Shown: one piece after another, positions 1 through 6,894 of the stretch
How positions within the stretch are numbered: position 1 is the first letter of the stretch
Layout of the letters: the number at the start of each line of letters is the position of its first letter
From: Hyphomicrobiales bacterium
Lineage (GTDB): Bacteria > Pseudomonadota > Alphaproteobacteria > Rhizobiales > Aestuariivirgaceae
Length of the DNA stretch: 10,503 nt
NCBI GenBank assembly: GCA_014380505.1
Contig: JACMJT010000488.1
Span: 1 to 10,503, forward strand
Reading direction: 5' to 3'
The notes under the pieces: model-generated
What the model saw: only the letters and a program-made list of their open reading frames with translations
Databases searched by the model: none
What the model was told of the DNA's origin: nothing
Translations under genes and position numbers: made by a program

Positions 1-59
1 ACGAGCAGGATCGCCGTGGCGCGCATCAGGTCCAAACCGAAAACACGTTCGCCGCGCAT
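1..59 (-). CDS. Acyltransferase-3 family membrane protein, N-terminal fragment
   Basis: Minus-strand ORF starting with ATG at 59 and running off the left edge; 19 full codons are visible. The residues read MRGERVFGLDLMRATAILL. This fits the opening of the acyltransferase-3 (OafA/NolL-like) family, where a conserved LDxxRAxAILLV stretch begins the first transmembrane helix. Members are integral inner-membrane enzymes that transfer acyl groups to sugars of surface polysaccharides or other exported molecules. It lies 24 bases downstream of the end of another gene of the same family on the same strand, suggesting a tandem pair. No clear ribosome binding site precedes the ATG. The family call rests on a short stretch and the substrate cannot be inferred. 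Confidence 0.6.
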   Translation of the reverse strand, partial: MRGERVFGLDLMRATAILL

Positions 60-83
60 CGCGGTGAAAGTAGGAGAGCGGGG

Positions 84-161
84 TCAGCGCCGGGCGACGC
101 GCTCACGCAGGTCCGTCATCGGCCGCTCGTAGAAGCGATAGACCAACCAGCTCAACCAGGG
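84..161 (-). pseudogene. Acyltransferase-3 family protein, C-terminal fragment cut at a junction
   Basis: Minus-strand reading ending at TGA (86-84). The last 26 residues include [18 protein letters not shown], typical of the end of acyltransferase-3 proteins: final helix, then a YERP-type motif and a short basic tail. Family members are 350-400 residues long, but here similarity stops at about 156-161. Further upstream the frame gives non-hydrophobic residues where a transmembrane helix is expected, and it hits a stop at 188-186. On the opposite strand PurQ similarity begins at the same place. The gene is therefore either truncated by a rearrangement or joined to purQ by an assembly error. 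Typed as a pseudogene because the body of the gene is missing in this sequence. Confidence 0.55.
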
Positions 162-426
162 CGCCGTCGTCTCCTGCCCCGTGGCTCACGGCGAGGGCAA
201 TTACATCTGCGAGGAAGAAACGCTGAAGCGCCTTGAAGGCGATGGCCAGATCGTATTCCGTTATGCGGAAGGTACAAACCCCAATGGCGCCATGAACGAC
301 ATCGCGGGCATCGTCAACCAAACAGGCAACGTCATCGGCATGATGCCGCATCCCGAAAACATGATCGAACCGCTGCACGGCAAGACCGATTGCCGCCCCC
401 TATTCGAAAGCCTGCTGGCGGCGTAA
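160..426 (+). CDS. purQ: PurQ, glutaminase subunit of FGAM synthase, C-terminal part only
   Basis: PurQ releases ammonia from glutamine and passes it to PurL for FGAR to FGAM conversion in purine synthesis. The frame from about 160 to the TAA at 424-426 gives [15 protein letters not shown], then [27 protein letters not shown] and MMPHPEN, all characteristic of alphaproteobacterial PurQ. His (349-351) and Glu (355-357) of the HPE motif are two members of the glutaminase triad. The N-terminal half, with the catalytic Cys, is absent: the frame meets a TAG at 139-141 and the DNA to the left encodes acyltransferases on the other strand. PurQ is normally about 220 residues; about 88 remain. No start codon is claimed; the GTG at 181 is internal. 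The surviving part shows no decay, so the break is recent or artificial. The gene ends 4 bases from a convergent gene. Confidence 0.9.
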   Translation, partial: GAVVSCPVAHGEGNYICEEETLKRLEGDGQIVFRYAEGTNPNGAMNDIAGIVNQTGNVIGMMPHPENMIEPLHGKTDCRPLFESLLAA

Positions 427-430
427 ATCT

Positions 431-2104
431 TCAGACTCTGCTTTTGCCAGCCGCCGCCGGGACGAGCCAGCCGCTATAGGCGACGATGCGGCCAAATATC
501 GGCAGGCCAATTTCAACATCGAAGTTGAACCTCTCCTCGGCGCCGTGTTCGCTCGCCCGGCTGACCGGCATCAACCATTTGGGAAGGGGCAGGCCGGCAA
601 TGTCCCAGCCACGCAGAATGAGGCCCAGTCCGCCATTCCTTTCCACAACCGCCAAGGCGAAATTGAGCGGACCGAAACTCTCGACGATGAGGCCTTCGTA
701 GCGGCCACGGCCCAGTGTCTGCCGCGATCTGAAGGACTTCCCCGCGAATGTTCGCGTCCAGATTTCTGTCCGCCCGGTAAAACCTATACTCACCTCGACG
801 TCGATGGCCTGTCCTTCGCCCGGAAATCCGAACAGCCAGCCCGCAAGTTTTGAAACCACCGATTGGCCGCGCGCCACACGGGCTTTGCCGGTCATGCGAA
901 ATGGCGATGTGTTCGCATGAAACTCCCGCAGGGGTGGTGCCAGCCTGGCGAAGGCTTCACCCATGGCCTCGCGGTAGATCGGCAACGCCGTTCCGGAGTT
1001 TTCGCGCACGCCGGTCTTGATGCCGTGGCGCGCCAGCAGCGGCGCATAGTCGTCCAACTCGAGATCGCGATGGCCGGAGCGGGCGCCGGGTGCTGGCCGC
1101 CTGCCATTGAGGCATCCACGGATAATGGCCTCCGCCGCCATGGAGGGAATGAACGGGCCGCCATCGCCTTCCGCCACAAGATGCCAGCTCCGCTGGACTT
1201 TACCCTGCCCCTTAATTTCGACGATCATGCCGCCGCGATGCTCGCCCCAGCGCAATGTGTTGATGACCCAGTTCATCACCGGCGCCAAAGGTACCAGCGA
1301 CGGCAGCATTCGCAGCTTCACCAATCCCGCGGCAATCCACAGCAGCCGGTGCAGAAAGGCAGGCGTGGGTCCCGCTCCCATCCACATGGTCTTCAGGCTC
1401 GGCCAATCGAGAGGCAGCACCTTCAGATCCGGCACCTCCGCCAGAGCGAAACGAATAGGGCGCAAGGGAATTTCGCCCGGCACATTCACGGTGAGCCTGC
1501 GGCTGTCGAAGAACCCTGCCCGCTCAACCCAAGCGCCACCGCTCAATAGCTTGACCGGCTTTCCCGCATAGCTTGCGATCGCCCGGATGACATTGAGCCC
1601 AACGCCCGCGAAGGGCGATGGCGCGATACCGGCCACGATGCTTTCGATCCCATCCATTCCCTGGGCGAGCTTCCGCACCACCGCCGCCGTCAATACGGGA
1701 AAACTGCTCATGCCCGATAACGCAAATCGGCTAGACTGCCTGGCAAGTTCATCGAGCGCTGAAATTCCCGTCACAAAATCCGCGCCATCGGCCAGATCGA
1801 TGTAGTCGCTGCCCGCCGCTATGGCGGCCCGCGCGAAGCTGTAGGGATTATCTCCGTAAGCCTGAAACGGTCCCGACGCATCGACGGCGAGATCAGGCTT
1901 GAGGGTCAACAGTTGTTCTTCACAATCGTTTCGATCGAGCATCACGGGAACCAACCGTGCCTCACCCTTTCGCGCCCGGCAAAACCGCTCGGCCGCTTCG
2001 GGATTCCGCCCGGCGACGAATAGAGTGAGCCGGGCCTCATCCAGCAGCAAATCAACAAGCCTGCCGCCGAACGTGCCATAGCCGCCGAGAATCAATATTC
2101 TCAT
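431..2104 (-). CDS. Saccharopine dehydrogenase-like NAD(P)-binding protein with C-terminal DUF4166
   Basis: A 557-residue protein. Residues 1-130 form a Rossmann domain: the beta strand MRILIL leads into the GYGTFG dinucleotide loop (8-13), then an acidic-strand and AGRNPE region, as in saccharopine dehydrogenase-type NADP-binding domains. From about 390 to 550 the sequence fits DUF4166: PPLREFHA opening, the GWLFGFP stretch, paired W/F-rich beta segments and a GWLVP end. This two-domain arrangement is known in proteobacteria; the substrate is unknown and an oxidoreductase role is inferred from the fold only. The ATG at 2104 overlaps the upstream DUF393 stop (ATGA), so the two are probably translationally coupled. 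A G-rich stretch lies about 8 bases before the start. It is the last gene of a three-gene minus-strand operon and ends 4 bases from the convergent purQ stop, leaving no room for a separate terminator. Confidence 0.85.
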   Translation of the reverse strand: MRILILGGYGTFGGRLVDLLLDEARLTLFVAGRNPEAAERFCRARKGEARLVPVMLDRNDCEEQLLTLKPDLAVDASGPFQAYGDNPYSFARAAIAAGSDYIDLADGADFVTGISALDELARQSSRFALSGMSSFPVLTAAVVRKLAQGMDGIESIVAGIAPSPFAGVGLNVIRAIASYAGKPVKLLSGGAWVERAGFFDSRRLTVNVPGEIPLRPIRFALAEVPDLKVLPLDWPSLKTMWMGAGPTPAFLHRLLWIAAGLVKLRMLPSLVPLAPVMNWVINTLRWGEHRGGMIVEIKGQGKVQRSWHLVAEGDGGPFIPSMAAEAIIRGCLNGRRPAPGARSGHRDLELDDYAPLLARHGIKTGVRENSGTALPIYREAMGEAFARLAPPLREFHANTSPFRMTGKARVARGQSVVSKLAGWLFGFPGEGQAIDVEVSIGFTGRTEIWTRTFAGKSFRSRQTLGRGRYEGLIVESFGPLNFALAVVERNGGLGLILRGWDIAGLPLPKWLMPVSRASEHGAEERFNFDVEIGLPIFGRIVAYSGWLVPAAAGKSRV

Positions 2105-2568
2105 TCGAGAAACCGCCCCCGATCGTCCGGACCCGGCACATAGCAGGCGTTGCGCTCGCCAAACCAGCGATAACGGTTTCGGGCAATGGGATCATAGAGG
2201 CGATCCCTGATGAAAACCGGACACAGCCGCAGCAGGCGCCATACGGAATGAACGCCGCCCAGGATCGACATGGTTTCGATGAAGGTTTCGGATTTGAAAT
2301 AGGGGCGGCCGCGCGCCAAAAGAATGTTGGTTTCAAATTTCACCGGGTCGAGGCCGTAGTGGCGGTAGATCGCCTGACCGAGCGGCGATTGCGCCGCGCA
2401 GAGCCTTATGCGCGCACCGTTGTCATGGCGCATCACAAAGCGCGCGAAGCCGGAACATAGAACGCAGACGCCATCGAAGAACAGCACTGCCCGATCGTCG
2501 GGAAACGGTGGAACGGCTGGATCGGCGCGGTAACTGAACGGCTGGAAATCCATAAAACGGTTTGCCAT
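2101..2568 (-). CDS. DUF393 / DCC-type thiol-disulfide oxidoreductase family protein
   Basis: A 155-residue protein. The signature is FFDGVCVLC at about 30-38, with Cys35 and Cys38 forming a CxxC pair inside the DGxCxxC motif that defines the DUF393/DCC family. Later conserved parts are the F-E-T/N-I-L-L strand, the SETFIETMSILGG helix and the D-P-I-A-x-N-R-Y-R-W-F-G segment near the C-terminus, all typical. The family has a thioredoxin-like layout and is often called a thiol-disulfide oxidoreductase, but biochemical evidence is thin. No signal peptide is seen, so it is probably cytoplasmic. Start: ATG at 2568 has only a weak GGCGG upstream; an in-frame ATG five codons later is possible. It is 18 bases downstream of the GAF-phosphoribosyltransferase gene and overlaps the dehydrogenase gene by 4 bases, consistent with one transcript. 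Confidence 0.85.
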   Translation of the reverse strand: MANRFMDFQPFSYRADPAVPPFPDDRAVLFFDGVCVLCSGFARFVMRHDNGARIRLCAAQSPLGQAIYRHYGLDPVKFETNILLARGRPYFKSETFIETMSILGGVHSVWRLLRLCPVFIRDRLYDPIARNRYRWFGERNACYVPGPDDRGRFLE

Positions 2569-2586
2569 AGCTTGCCGCCAAGCTGC

Positions 2587-3615
2587 TTACGCCCCGATCC
2601 AGGCCACGGCAAAGCATGTTGCGCCACTGTTCCTGAGCGCCGTCTGGGCCAGTTCGAAATGGCGGCCCGAGGTAACCACATCATCGACGATGAGGGTTAT
2701 TCCGGTAACGGGCTCGATAACTTGATAGGGCTTCAACCGGCTGCTTTTTTTGGGGTGGGACGCCCCGCCTTCGGTTTGGGAACCAGCGAGCGCCTGTACG
2801 CAGGGACAATCGAGTTTCTTCGCCACCTGCTTTGCCAGCAGAACCGAAAAACTTTCTTGCAGGCCAGAACTTCCGCCTGGGATTGGCACAACCGTCTTGA
2901 CCGTTTGAACGCCATAGAGGTGCCGGGCAGCGGTCACGATCTCGTCTGCGACAAGGTTCACGAATCCCGGCGGCGGGCTTTGTTTGACGGCGGCAAAAGC
3001 GGCGATCTGGTGGGTTTTGATGGACTTGCGCCACGTCCTGAGGGAGACAAATGTGGCGGCACTACGCGACCGCAGCGACAGCCGGTGGAACAATGTGTCG
3101 AGAAGAAATTTGGCGGCGGGGCCAACATCGGCCGCCGCGCTATCGTGGAACCCGGGGGCCCTGCCATGTAAAGCAAAGGGCGTCCCGGACGTGTCCGACA
3201 ATTCCATGTAATTCATGAGCTGCTGATAGACCATGATCAATTTGGACAGGCAGGCGAACGCATCGAGATCGTCGAAGATGCCAGTGTCCGGGTTGAGCAG
3301 CTTCAGGGTTGTTCGTTCGGTGGAGCCGTGGCTGCTCAGAATTGCTGCAATGAGGGAGTGGATGGTCGGCACGAAGCTGCTGATTGGGTGTCCGACGAAG
3401 GCCGGTTCCCGGGCCACATCGCGAATGGCGATAATGGGCTTCGTCACCGGATCGAGCAGGGGCAGTTCAAATTCCGGTTCAAAAGTTTTTACGGTTCCAT
3501 AACGCCCCAAAACTTCCAGTGTGCCCGCAGTCTTATCAAGCCGGGTAATCAGAGCTGCCCGGGCCCGCCCGGCGCGAGCCGCAAGCTCGCAAAGATCGTC
3601 GAAAATTTCGTCCAA
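2587..3615 (-). CDS. GAF domain - phosphoribosyltransferase fusion protein
   Basis: A 342-residue protein with TTG start at 3615 supported by a GGAG six bases upstream; no ATG or GTG lies between it and the upstream stop (3651-3649). Residues about 5-140 resemble a GAF sensory domain: the LCELAARAG helix, ALITRLD strand, then IRDVAREPAF..HP, IHSLIAAIL and a closing DLDAFACLSKL helix. Residues about 185-342 look like a ComF/type I phosphoribosyltransferase domain: VVPIPGG (242-248), an SFSVLLAKQVAKKL helix and the PRPP-binding loop LIVDDVVTSG (308-317). The acidic DD pair and TSG match the canonical loop. The stretch between (about 141-184) is not recognised. I infer a PRPP-binding domain tied to a small-ligand sensor; substrate and reaction are unknown, and it could be regulatory rather than catalytic. 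First gene of the three-gene operon. A run of seven A residues occurs in the coding strand at 2751-2745, with the frame intact through it. Confidence 0.75.
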   Translation of the reverse strand: MDEIFDDLCELAARAGRARAALITRLDKTAGTLEVLGRYGTVKTFEPEFELPLLDPVTKPIIAIRDVAREPAFVGHPISSFVPTIHSLIAAILSSHGSTERTTLKLLNPDTGIFDDLDAFACLSKLIMVYQQLMNYMELSDTSGTPFALHGRAPGFHDSAAADVGPAAKFLLDTLFHRLSLRSRSAATFVSLRTWRKSIKTHQIAAFAAVKQSPPPGFVNLVADEIVTAARHLYGVQTVKTVVPIPGGSSGLQESFSVLLAKQVAKKLDCPCVQALAGSQTEGGASHPKKSSRLKPYQVIEPVTGITLIVDDVVTSGRHFELAQTALRNSGATCFAVAWIGA

Positions 3616-3621
3616 AACTTG

Positions 3622-3625
3622 CTCC
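3622..3625 (-). promoter_or_regulatory. Ribosome binding site for the GAF-phosphoribosyltransferase gene
   Basis: Reads GGAG on the minus strand with a 6-base spacer to the TTG at 3615. It decides the start, because the frame upstream holds no ATG or GTG before a stop at 3651-3649. Confidence 0.55.
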
Positions 3626-3654
3626 GCCGCAACTCCCTGATCATAAGCTTACGT

Positions 3655-3889
3655 CTAGGTAAACCGCAAGTTTAATTCGGGTGAAAAATACTGGGCGAGG
3701 CGGATTATACTTCACTAGAGAACAACTTATGCGAGTATTCGTGCATCTGAGGTTTGACTTGACTTTAACTATCGAAGACCAGCCCGTAGGTCTGGGATCA
3801 CTCGTGTTTGCCTGCCGTGCCATCACACCATAGACGGCGAAACCGATTGCCGCCAGCCCAGACTGAATTGCTGACAACACCCGAATCTT
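3655..3889 (+). pseudogene. Possible decayed copy of the purQ 3' end, upstream of purL
   Basis: The 314-base gap 3616-3929 has no convincing intact gene. Bases 3834-3854 match purQ 377-397 at 19 of 21 positions (translation DGETDCR against HGKTDCR). Further on, GCTGACAACA (3870-3879) faces purQ GCTGGCGGCG (414-423) with only G-to-A differences, and AATCTT (3884-3889) equals purQ 426-431, just past the purQ stop. Upstream, GGCGAGG at 3694-3700 followed by GATTAT reads GEADY, facing GEGNY of purQ, and GGTAAACCGCAAGTT (3658-3672) reads GKPQV where PurQ has KGQII-like residues. All fall in purQ order, with frameshifts, stops and about 40-50 bases missing. The first match is solid; the upstream ones are weak and could be chance. 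If real, this is the displaced original purQ end. Confidence 0.4.
3704..3709 (-). promoter_or_regulatory. Candidate -10 element for the three-gene minus-strand operon
   Basis: The minus strand reads TATAAT here, a perfect -10 hexamer about 90 bases upstream of the TTG start at 3615. No good -35 hexamer sits 16-18 bases upstream (the best is CATAAG/GCATAA-like), so this is only a candidate. Confidence 0.25.
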
Positions 3890-3929
3890 GATTGTGAATC
3901 CGCCGCCCCGCCGCTAAACGCAGCCGGGC

Positions 3930-6122
3930 ATGAGCAGCAAGCGCGCCCCCAAAATCACGCCCGAACTCGTAAAACAGCATGGCCTCAAGCCCGATGAATA
4001 CGAGCGCTTCGTCAAGCTTCTGGGACGCGAGCCTACCCTGACCGAACTTGGCATCTGCTCGGCCATGTGGAACGAGCACTGTTCCTACAAATCCTCGAAG
4101 AAGTGGCTCAGGACTCTCCCGACCAAGGGCCCGAATGTTATTCAGGGCCCTGGAGAAAATGCCGGCGTGATCGATATTGGCGACGGCCAAGCCATCGTCT
4201 TCAAGATGGAAAGCCACAATCACCCCTCCTTCATCGAGCCCTACCAGGGTTCGGCCACGGGCGTGGGCGGCATTCTCCGCGATGTGTTCACAATGGGGGC
4301 CAGGCCCATCGCCTGCCTCAACGCGCTGCGATTTGGAGCGCCCGATCATCCCAAGACCCGGCATCTGGTGTCGGGCGTGGTGGCGGGCATCGGCGGCTAT
4401 GGCAATTCCTTCGGCGTGCCCACGCTTGGCGGCGAGTTGAATTTCCACCCCCGCTACAATGGCAATATTCTGGTCAACGCCATGGCGGTGGGCTTGGCCG
4501 ACACTGACAAGATTTTCTATTCCAAGGCCAAGGGTGTCGGCCTCCCCGTCGTCTATTTGGGCGCCAAGACGGGCCGCGACGGCATCCACGGGGCCACCAT
4601 GGCATCGGCCGAATTCGCCGGTGACGCCGATGAAAAACGCCCGACAGTTCAGGTGGGCGATCCCTTCACCGAGAAATGCCTGCTGGAAGCCTGCCTCGAA
4701 CTGATGGCGTCAGGAGCGGTCATCGCCATTCAGGACATGGGGGCCGCTGGGCTTACATCCTCCGCTGTTGAGATGGGGGCCAAAGGCGGCCTCGGTATCG
4801 AACTCGATCTCGATCGTGTGCCATGCCGGGAAGAGCACATGACGGCTTACGAGATGATGCTGTCCGAAAGTCAGGAGCGCATGCTCATGGTGCTGCGCCC
4901 GGAACTCGAAAAACAGGCGGAAGCCATTTTCCACAAATGGGGTCTCGATTTTGCCATCGTTGGAAAAACGACCGATACGCTCCGCTTCATCGTCAAGCAC
5001 GGAGGTGAGGTGAAGGCCGATCTTCCGATCAAGCAGATGGGCGATGAGGCGCCGGAATATGATCGGCCGTGGGTTGAGCCAAAGAAGTTGCCAATCCTGA
5101 AGGACGTGCCCGCGCCTGGTGATCTCAAGGCAGCGATCCTGAAGATCATAGGCTCGCCCGACATGTGCTCAAGGCGCTGGGTGTGGGAGCAATATGATCA
5201 TCTGATCCAGTCTAACAGCGCCCAGATTCCGGGTGGCGACGCCGGCGTGATTCGCATCAAGGGCAACAAGGCCATCGCGGTTACAACCGATGTGACGCCG
5301 CGCTATGTCGAGGCCGACCCCTACGAAGGGGGCAAGCAGGCGGTGGCGGAATGCTGGCGCAACCTCACCTGTGTGGGGGCTATCCCTATCGCCATCACCG
5401 ACAATCTCAACTTCGGGAACCCGGAACGCCCCGAGATTATGGGCCAGTTGGTCAAAGCCATCGAAGGTATTGGTGAAGCCTGCCGGGCGCTCGATTTCCC
5501 GGTCGTCTCCGGCAATGTCTCGCTTTACAATGAGACCAACGGCCAAGCCATCCTGCCGACCCCGGCCATCGGCGGCGTTGGCCTGTTACCCGACCTATCG
5601 AAGATGATAACGCTGGCGTTCAAGCGGGCTGATGAGGCCATCCTGCTCGTTGGTGGCCACGGACGCCATCTCGGCCAGTCGATCTATTTGCGCGAGATAG
5701 AGGGCCGCGAGGAAGGAGCTCCACCATCCGTCGACTTGGCCCATGAACGCCGCCACGGCGACTTTATTCGAAGTCTCATTAATCATGCCCAGCTCACCGC
5801 CGTACATGACATTTCTGATGGCGGCCTGATTACAACGGTGATCGAGATGGTGCTCGCCTCCCGCCTAGGTGCCAAGCTCCACACCATCGGCTATGCCGCC
5901 CTCTTCGGCGAAGACCAGGCCCGTTACGTCGTCTCCTGCAAACCGGCCGTTACCGCTGGTATCTTGTCGGATGCCCAAAAGGCCGGCGTCCAAGTCATCC
6001 AGATCGGCACCGTCACAGCGGACCCCACATTGATTGTCGAAGACGCAACCTCTATATCGCTGGCAGAACTCCGCTCCGCCCACGAAGGCTGGTTTCCGGC
6101 CTACATGGCGGGCGAAATTTAG
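3930..6122 (+). CDS. purL: PurL, synthetase subunit of FGAM synthase
   Basis: Complete small-type PurL of 730 residues, within the usual range of about 720-745. It converts FGAR to FGAM with ATP and ammonia supplied by PurQ, in a complex with PurS, in the cytoplasm. Key regions: [19 protein letters not shown] (39-57, with the active-site His50), [10 protein letters not shown] (71-80), the [10 protein letters not shown] nucleotide-site segment (91-100, His96/His98), GATGVGG-type glycine loop and DVFTMGARP; then the second half-repeat with [10 protein letters not shown] and a late HDISDGGL motif. ATG at 3930 is the only possible start, since an in-frame TAA lies at 3915-3917; the ribosome binding site is weak. 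Downstream bolA follows after 10 bases. PurQ usually lies directly upstream, but here a reverse-oriented three-gene block intervenes. No riboswitch or operator was recognised upstream. Confidence 0.97.
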   Translation: MSSKRAPKITPELVKQHGLKPDEYERFVKLLGREPTLTELGICSAMWNEHCSYKSSKKWLRTLPTKGPNVIQGPGENAGVIDIGDGQAIVFKMESHNHPSFIEPYQGSATGVGGILRDVFTMGARPIACLNALRFGAPDHPKTRHLVSGVVAGIGGYGNSFGVPTLGGELNFHPRYNGNILVNAMAVGLADTDKIFYSKAKGVGLPVVYLGAKTGRDGIHGATMASAEFAGDADEKRPTVQVGDPFTEKCLLEACLELMASGAVIAIQDMGAAGLTSSAVEMGAKGGLGIELDLDRVPCREEHMTAYEMMLSESQERMLMVLRPELEKQAEAIFHKWGLDFAIVGKTTDTLRFIVKHGGEVKADLPIKQMGDEAPEYDRPWVEPKKLPILKDVPAPGDLKAAILKIIGSPDMCSRRWVWEQYDHLIQSNSAQIPGGDAGVIRIKGNKAIAVTTDVTPRYVEADPYEGGKQAVAECWRNLTCVGAIPIAITDNLNFGNPERPEIMGQLVKAIEGIGEACRALDFPVVSGNVSLYNETNGQAILPTPAIGGVGLLPDLSKMITLAFKRADEAILLVGGHGRHLGQSIYLREIEGREEGAPPSVDLAHERRHGDFIRSLINHAQLTAVHDISDGGLITTVIEMVLASRLGAKLHTIGYAALFGEDQARYVVSCKPAVTAGILSDAQKAGVQVIQIGTVTADPTLIVEDATSISLAELRSAHEGWFPAYMAGEI

Positions 6123-6132
6123 GACTTGAGCC

Positions 6133-6366
6133 ATGGCCATGAGCGCCGCCGATATCGAACGCTTCATCAAGGAAGCCCTGCCCGATGCGGTGGTGGACAT
6201 CCGCGACCTCGCTGGCGACGGCGATCATTATGCCGCCAATGTCGTCTCCGCCGCCTTCAAAGGCAAATCCCGCGTGCAGCAGCACCAGATGGTCTATGCC
6301 GCGCTCAAGGGGCGCATGGGTGGTGAGTTGCACGCCCTAGCCCTGCAAACAGGCACACCTGAGTAA
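6133..6366 (+). CDS. bolA: BolA family protein (IbaG/BolA2-like)
   Basis: A 77-residue BolA-fold protein. Members bind monothiol CGFS glutaredoxins and share a [2Fe-2S] cluster or help deliver it; some also bind DNA. Visible signatures: GDHYAANVVSAAFKGKSRVQQHQMVYAAL (the helix-turn segment with FxGKS at 42-46) and GGELHALALQT, in which His67 is the conserved cluster-ligand histidine. The length and the short N-terminus fit the IbaG/BolA2 subgroup better than classical BolA. ATG at 6133 is chosen because AGGA at 6121-6124 lies 8 bases upstream; the ATG at 6139 would be 14 bases away. It follows purL by 10 bases and its stop overlaps the next ORF by one base (TAATG). grxD, its expected partner, is two ORFs on. 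Confidence 0.92.
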   Translation: MAMSAADIERFIKEALPDAVVDIRDLAGDGDHYAANVVSAAFKGKSRVQQHQMVYAALKGRMGGELHALALQTGTPE

Positions 6367-6551
6367 TGATTTTGACCTGGGCCGCAATAGGAACGATTGC
6401 TGCGGTCTTGTTTTATGCAGCCTTTTGGTTACTTGACATTTACTGGACATGGACTACTCGCAAGCGGCGTTACAGTGCAGCTCATGATCCACATGATGAT
6501 TTGCCGAAGCAGGTACCAACTACGACAACCACAATTTCTCCTCTACAATAG
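6366..6551 (+). CDS. Small single-pass membrane protein, unknown
   Basis: A 61-residue ORF between bolA and grxD, starting with an ATG that shares its first base with the bolA stop (TAATG), which suggests translational coupling. Residues about 4-27 are hydrophobic and aromatic (one transmembrane helix ending in DIYWTW), followed by a basic TTRKRRY stretch, so the tail should be cytoplasmic by the positive-inside rule. The tail is hydrophilic with a run of five threonines. I recognise no family. Its base composition is visibly more AT-rich than its neighbours and its codons are mixed, so it may be a recent or poorly constrained gene. It ends 10 bases before grxD. The overlap with bolA, the helix and the open frame support it; the lack of a known family limits confidence. 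Confidence 0.5.
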   Translation: MILTWAAIGTIAAVLFYAAFWLLDIYWTWTTRKRRYSAAHDPHDDLPKQVPTTTTTISPLQ

Positions 6552-6552
6552 C

Positions 6553-6558
6553 AGGTGA
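6553..6558 (+). promoter_or_regulatory. Ribosome binding site for grxD
   Basis: AGGTGA lies 3 bases before the GTG at 6562. It pairs with the 3' part of the anti-Shine-Dalgarno (GGAGGTGA register), which explains the short spacing and supports the GTG start. Confidence 0.5.
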
Positions 6559-6561
6559 ACC

Positions 6562-6882
6562 GTGACTGACATTACCAAGTGGATCGACAATGAAGTCAAA
6601 ACCAACGACGTGGTTCTCTTCATGAAAGGCACGCCGGAAGCGCCCATGTGCGGCTTCTCGGGCAAAGCCACCCAGATCCTCAATCACCTTGGCGTGGCGT
6701 TCAAGGGCGTCAACGTGCTCGACTCGAACGATCTCCGCCAGGGCATTAAGGAATACACCAACTGGCCGACCATTCCTCAGCTCTATATAAAAGGCGAATT
6801 CGTCGGCGGCAGCGACATCGTGATGGAGATGTTCCAGTCCGGTGAACTGAAGCAGATGCTGGCCGACAAAGGCATCGCGTGA
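6562..6882 (+). CDS. grxD: Monothiol CGFS glutaredoxin (Grx4 type)
   Basis: A 106-residue single-domain monothiol glutaredoxin. These proteins hold a [2Fe-2S] cluster between two monomers or with BolA, using the active-site Cys and glutathione, and pass clusters to targets. Visible: FMKGTPEAPMCGFSGKA with Lys22 and the CGFS motif at 30-33, the WPTIPQLYIKGEFVGGSDI segment (68-86) with the cis-Pro (Pro72) and the GGSD glutathione-binding loop. Length is standard for the class. Start is GTG at 6562. It sits in the purL-bolA cluster and completes the BolA partner pair. The TGA at 6880-6882 is followed within 13 bases by a nested palindromic element. Confidence 0.96.
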   Translation: MTDITKWIDNEVKTNDVVLFMKGTPEAPMCGFSGKATQILNHLGVAFKGVNVLDSNDLRQGIKEYTNWPTIPQLYIKGEFVGGSDIVMEMFQSGELKQMLADKGIA

Positions 6883-6894
6883 ATCCTCCTCAGT

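Noticed and set aside
863..1549. 228-codon plus-strand ORF inside the dehydrogenase gene
   Set aside because: It is a reverse-frame shadow, rich in Arg/His/Gln, opposite a clearly recognisable protein.
2745..2751. Run of seven A on the coding strand of the GAF-PRTase gene as a slippage or frameshift site
   Set aside because: The codons CCC AAA AAA AGC do not form an X XXY YYZ heptamer in frame, and the PRPP loop further on is in the same frame, so no shift is needed.
3754..3764. Two overlapping TTGACT hexamers as a -35 for purL
   Set aside because: No acceptable -10 hexamer lies 16-18 bases downstream of either copy.
3776..3793. Small hairpin AGACC/GGTCT upstream of purL as a riboswitch or attenuator
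   Set aside because: Only five pairs with an 8-base loop, no T-tract and no known purine riboswitch core.
3641..3880. Minus-strand ORF whose start (LSAIQSGLAAIG) recalls flagellar rod protein N-termini
   Set aside because: The resemblance covers about 25 residues only, the start is a GTG without a ribosome binding site, the rest matches nothing, and the same bases align with the purQ end on the other strand.
3798..4589. 263-codon minus-strand ORF over the purL start
   Set aside because: It is the antisense shadow of conserved PurL codons and shows no family pattern.
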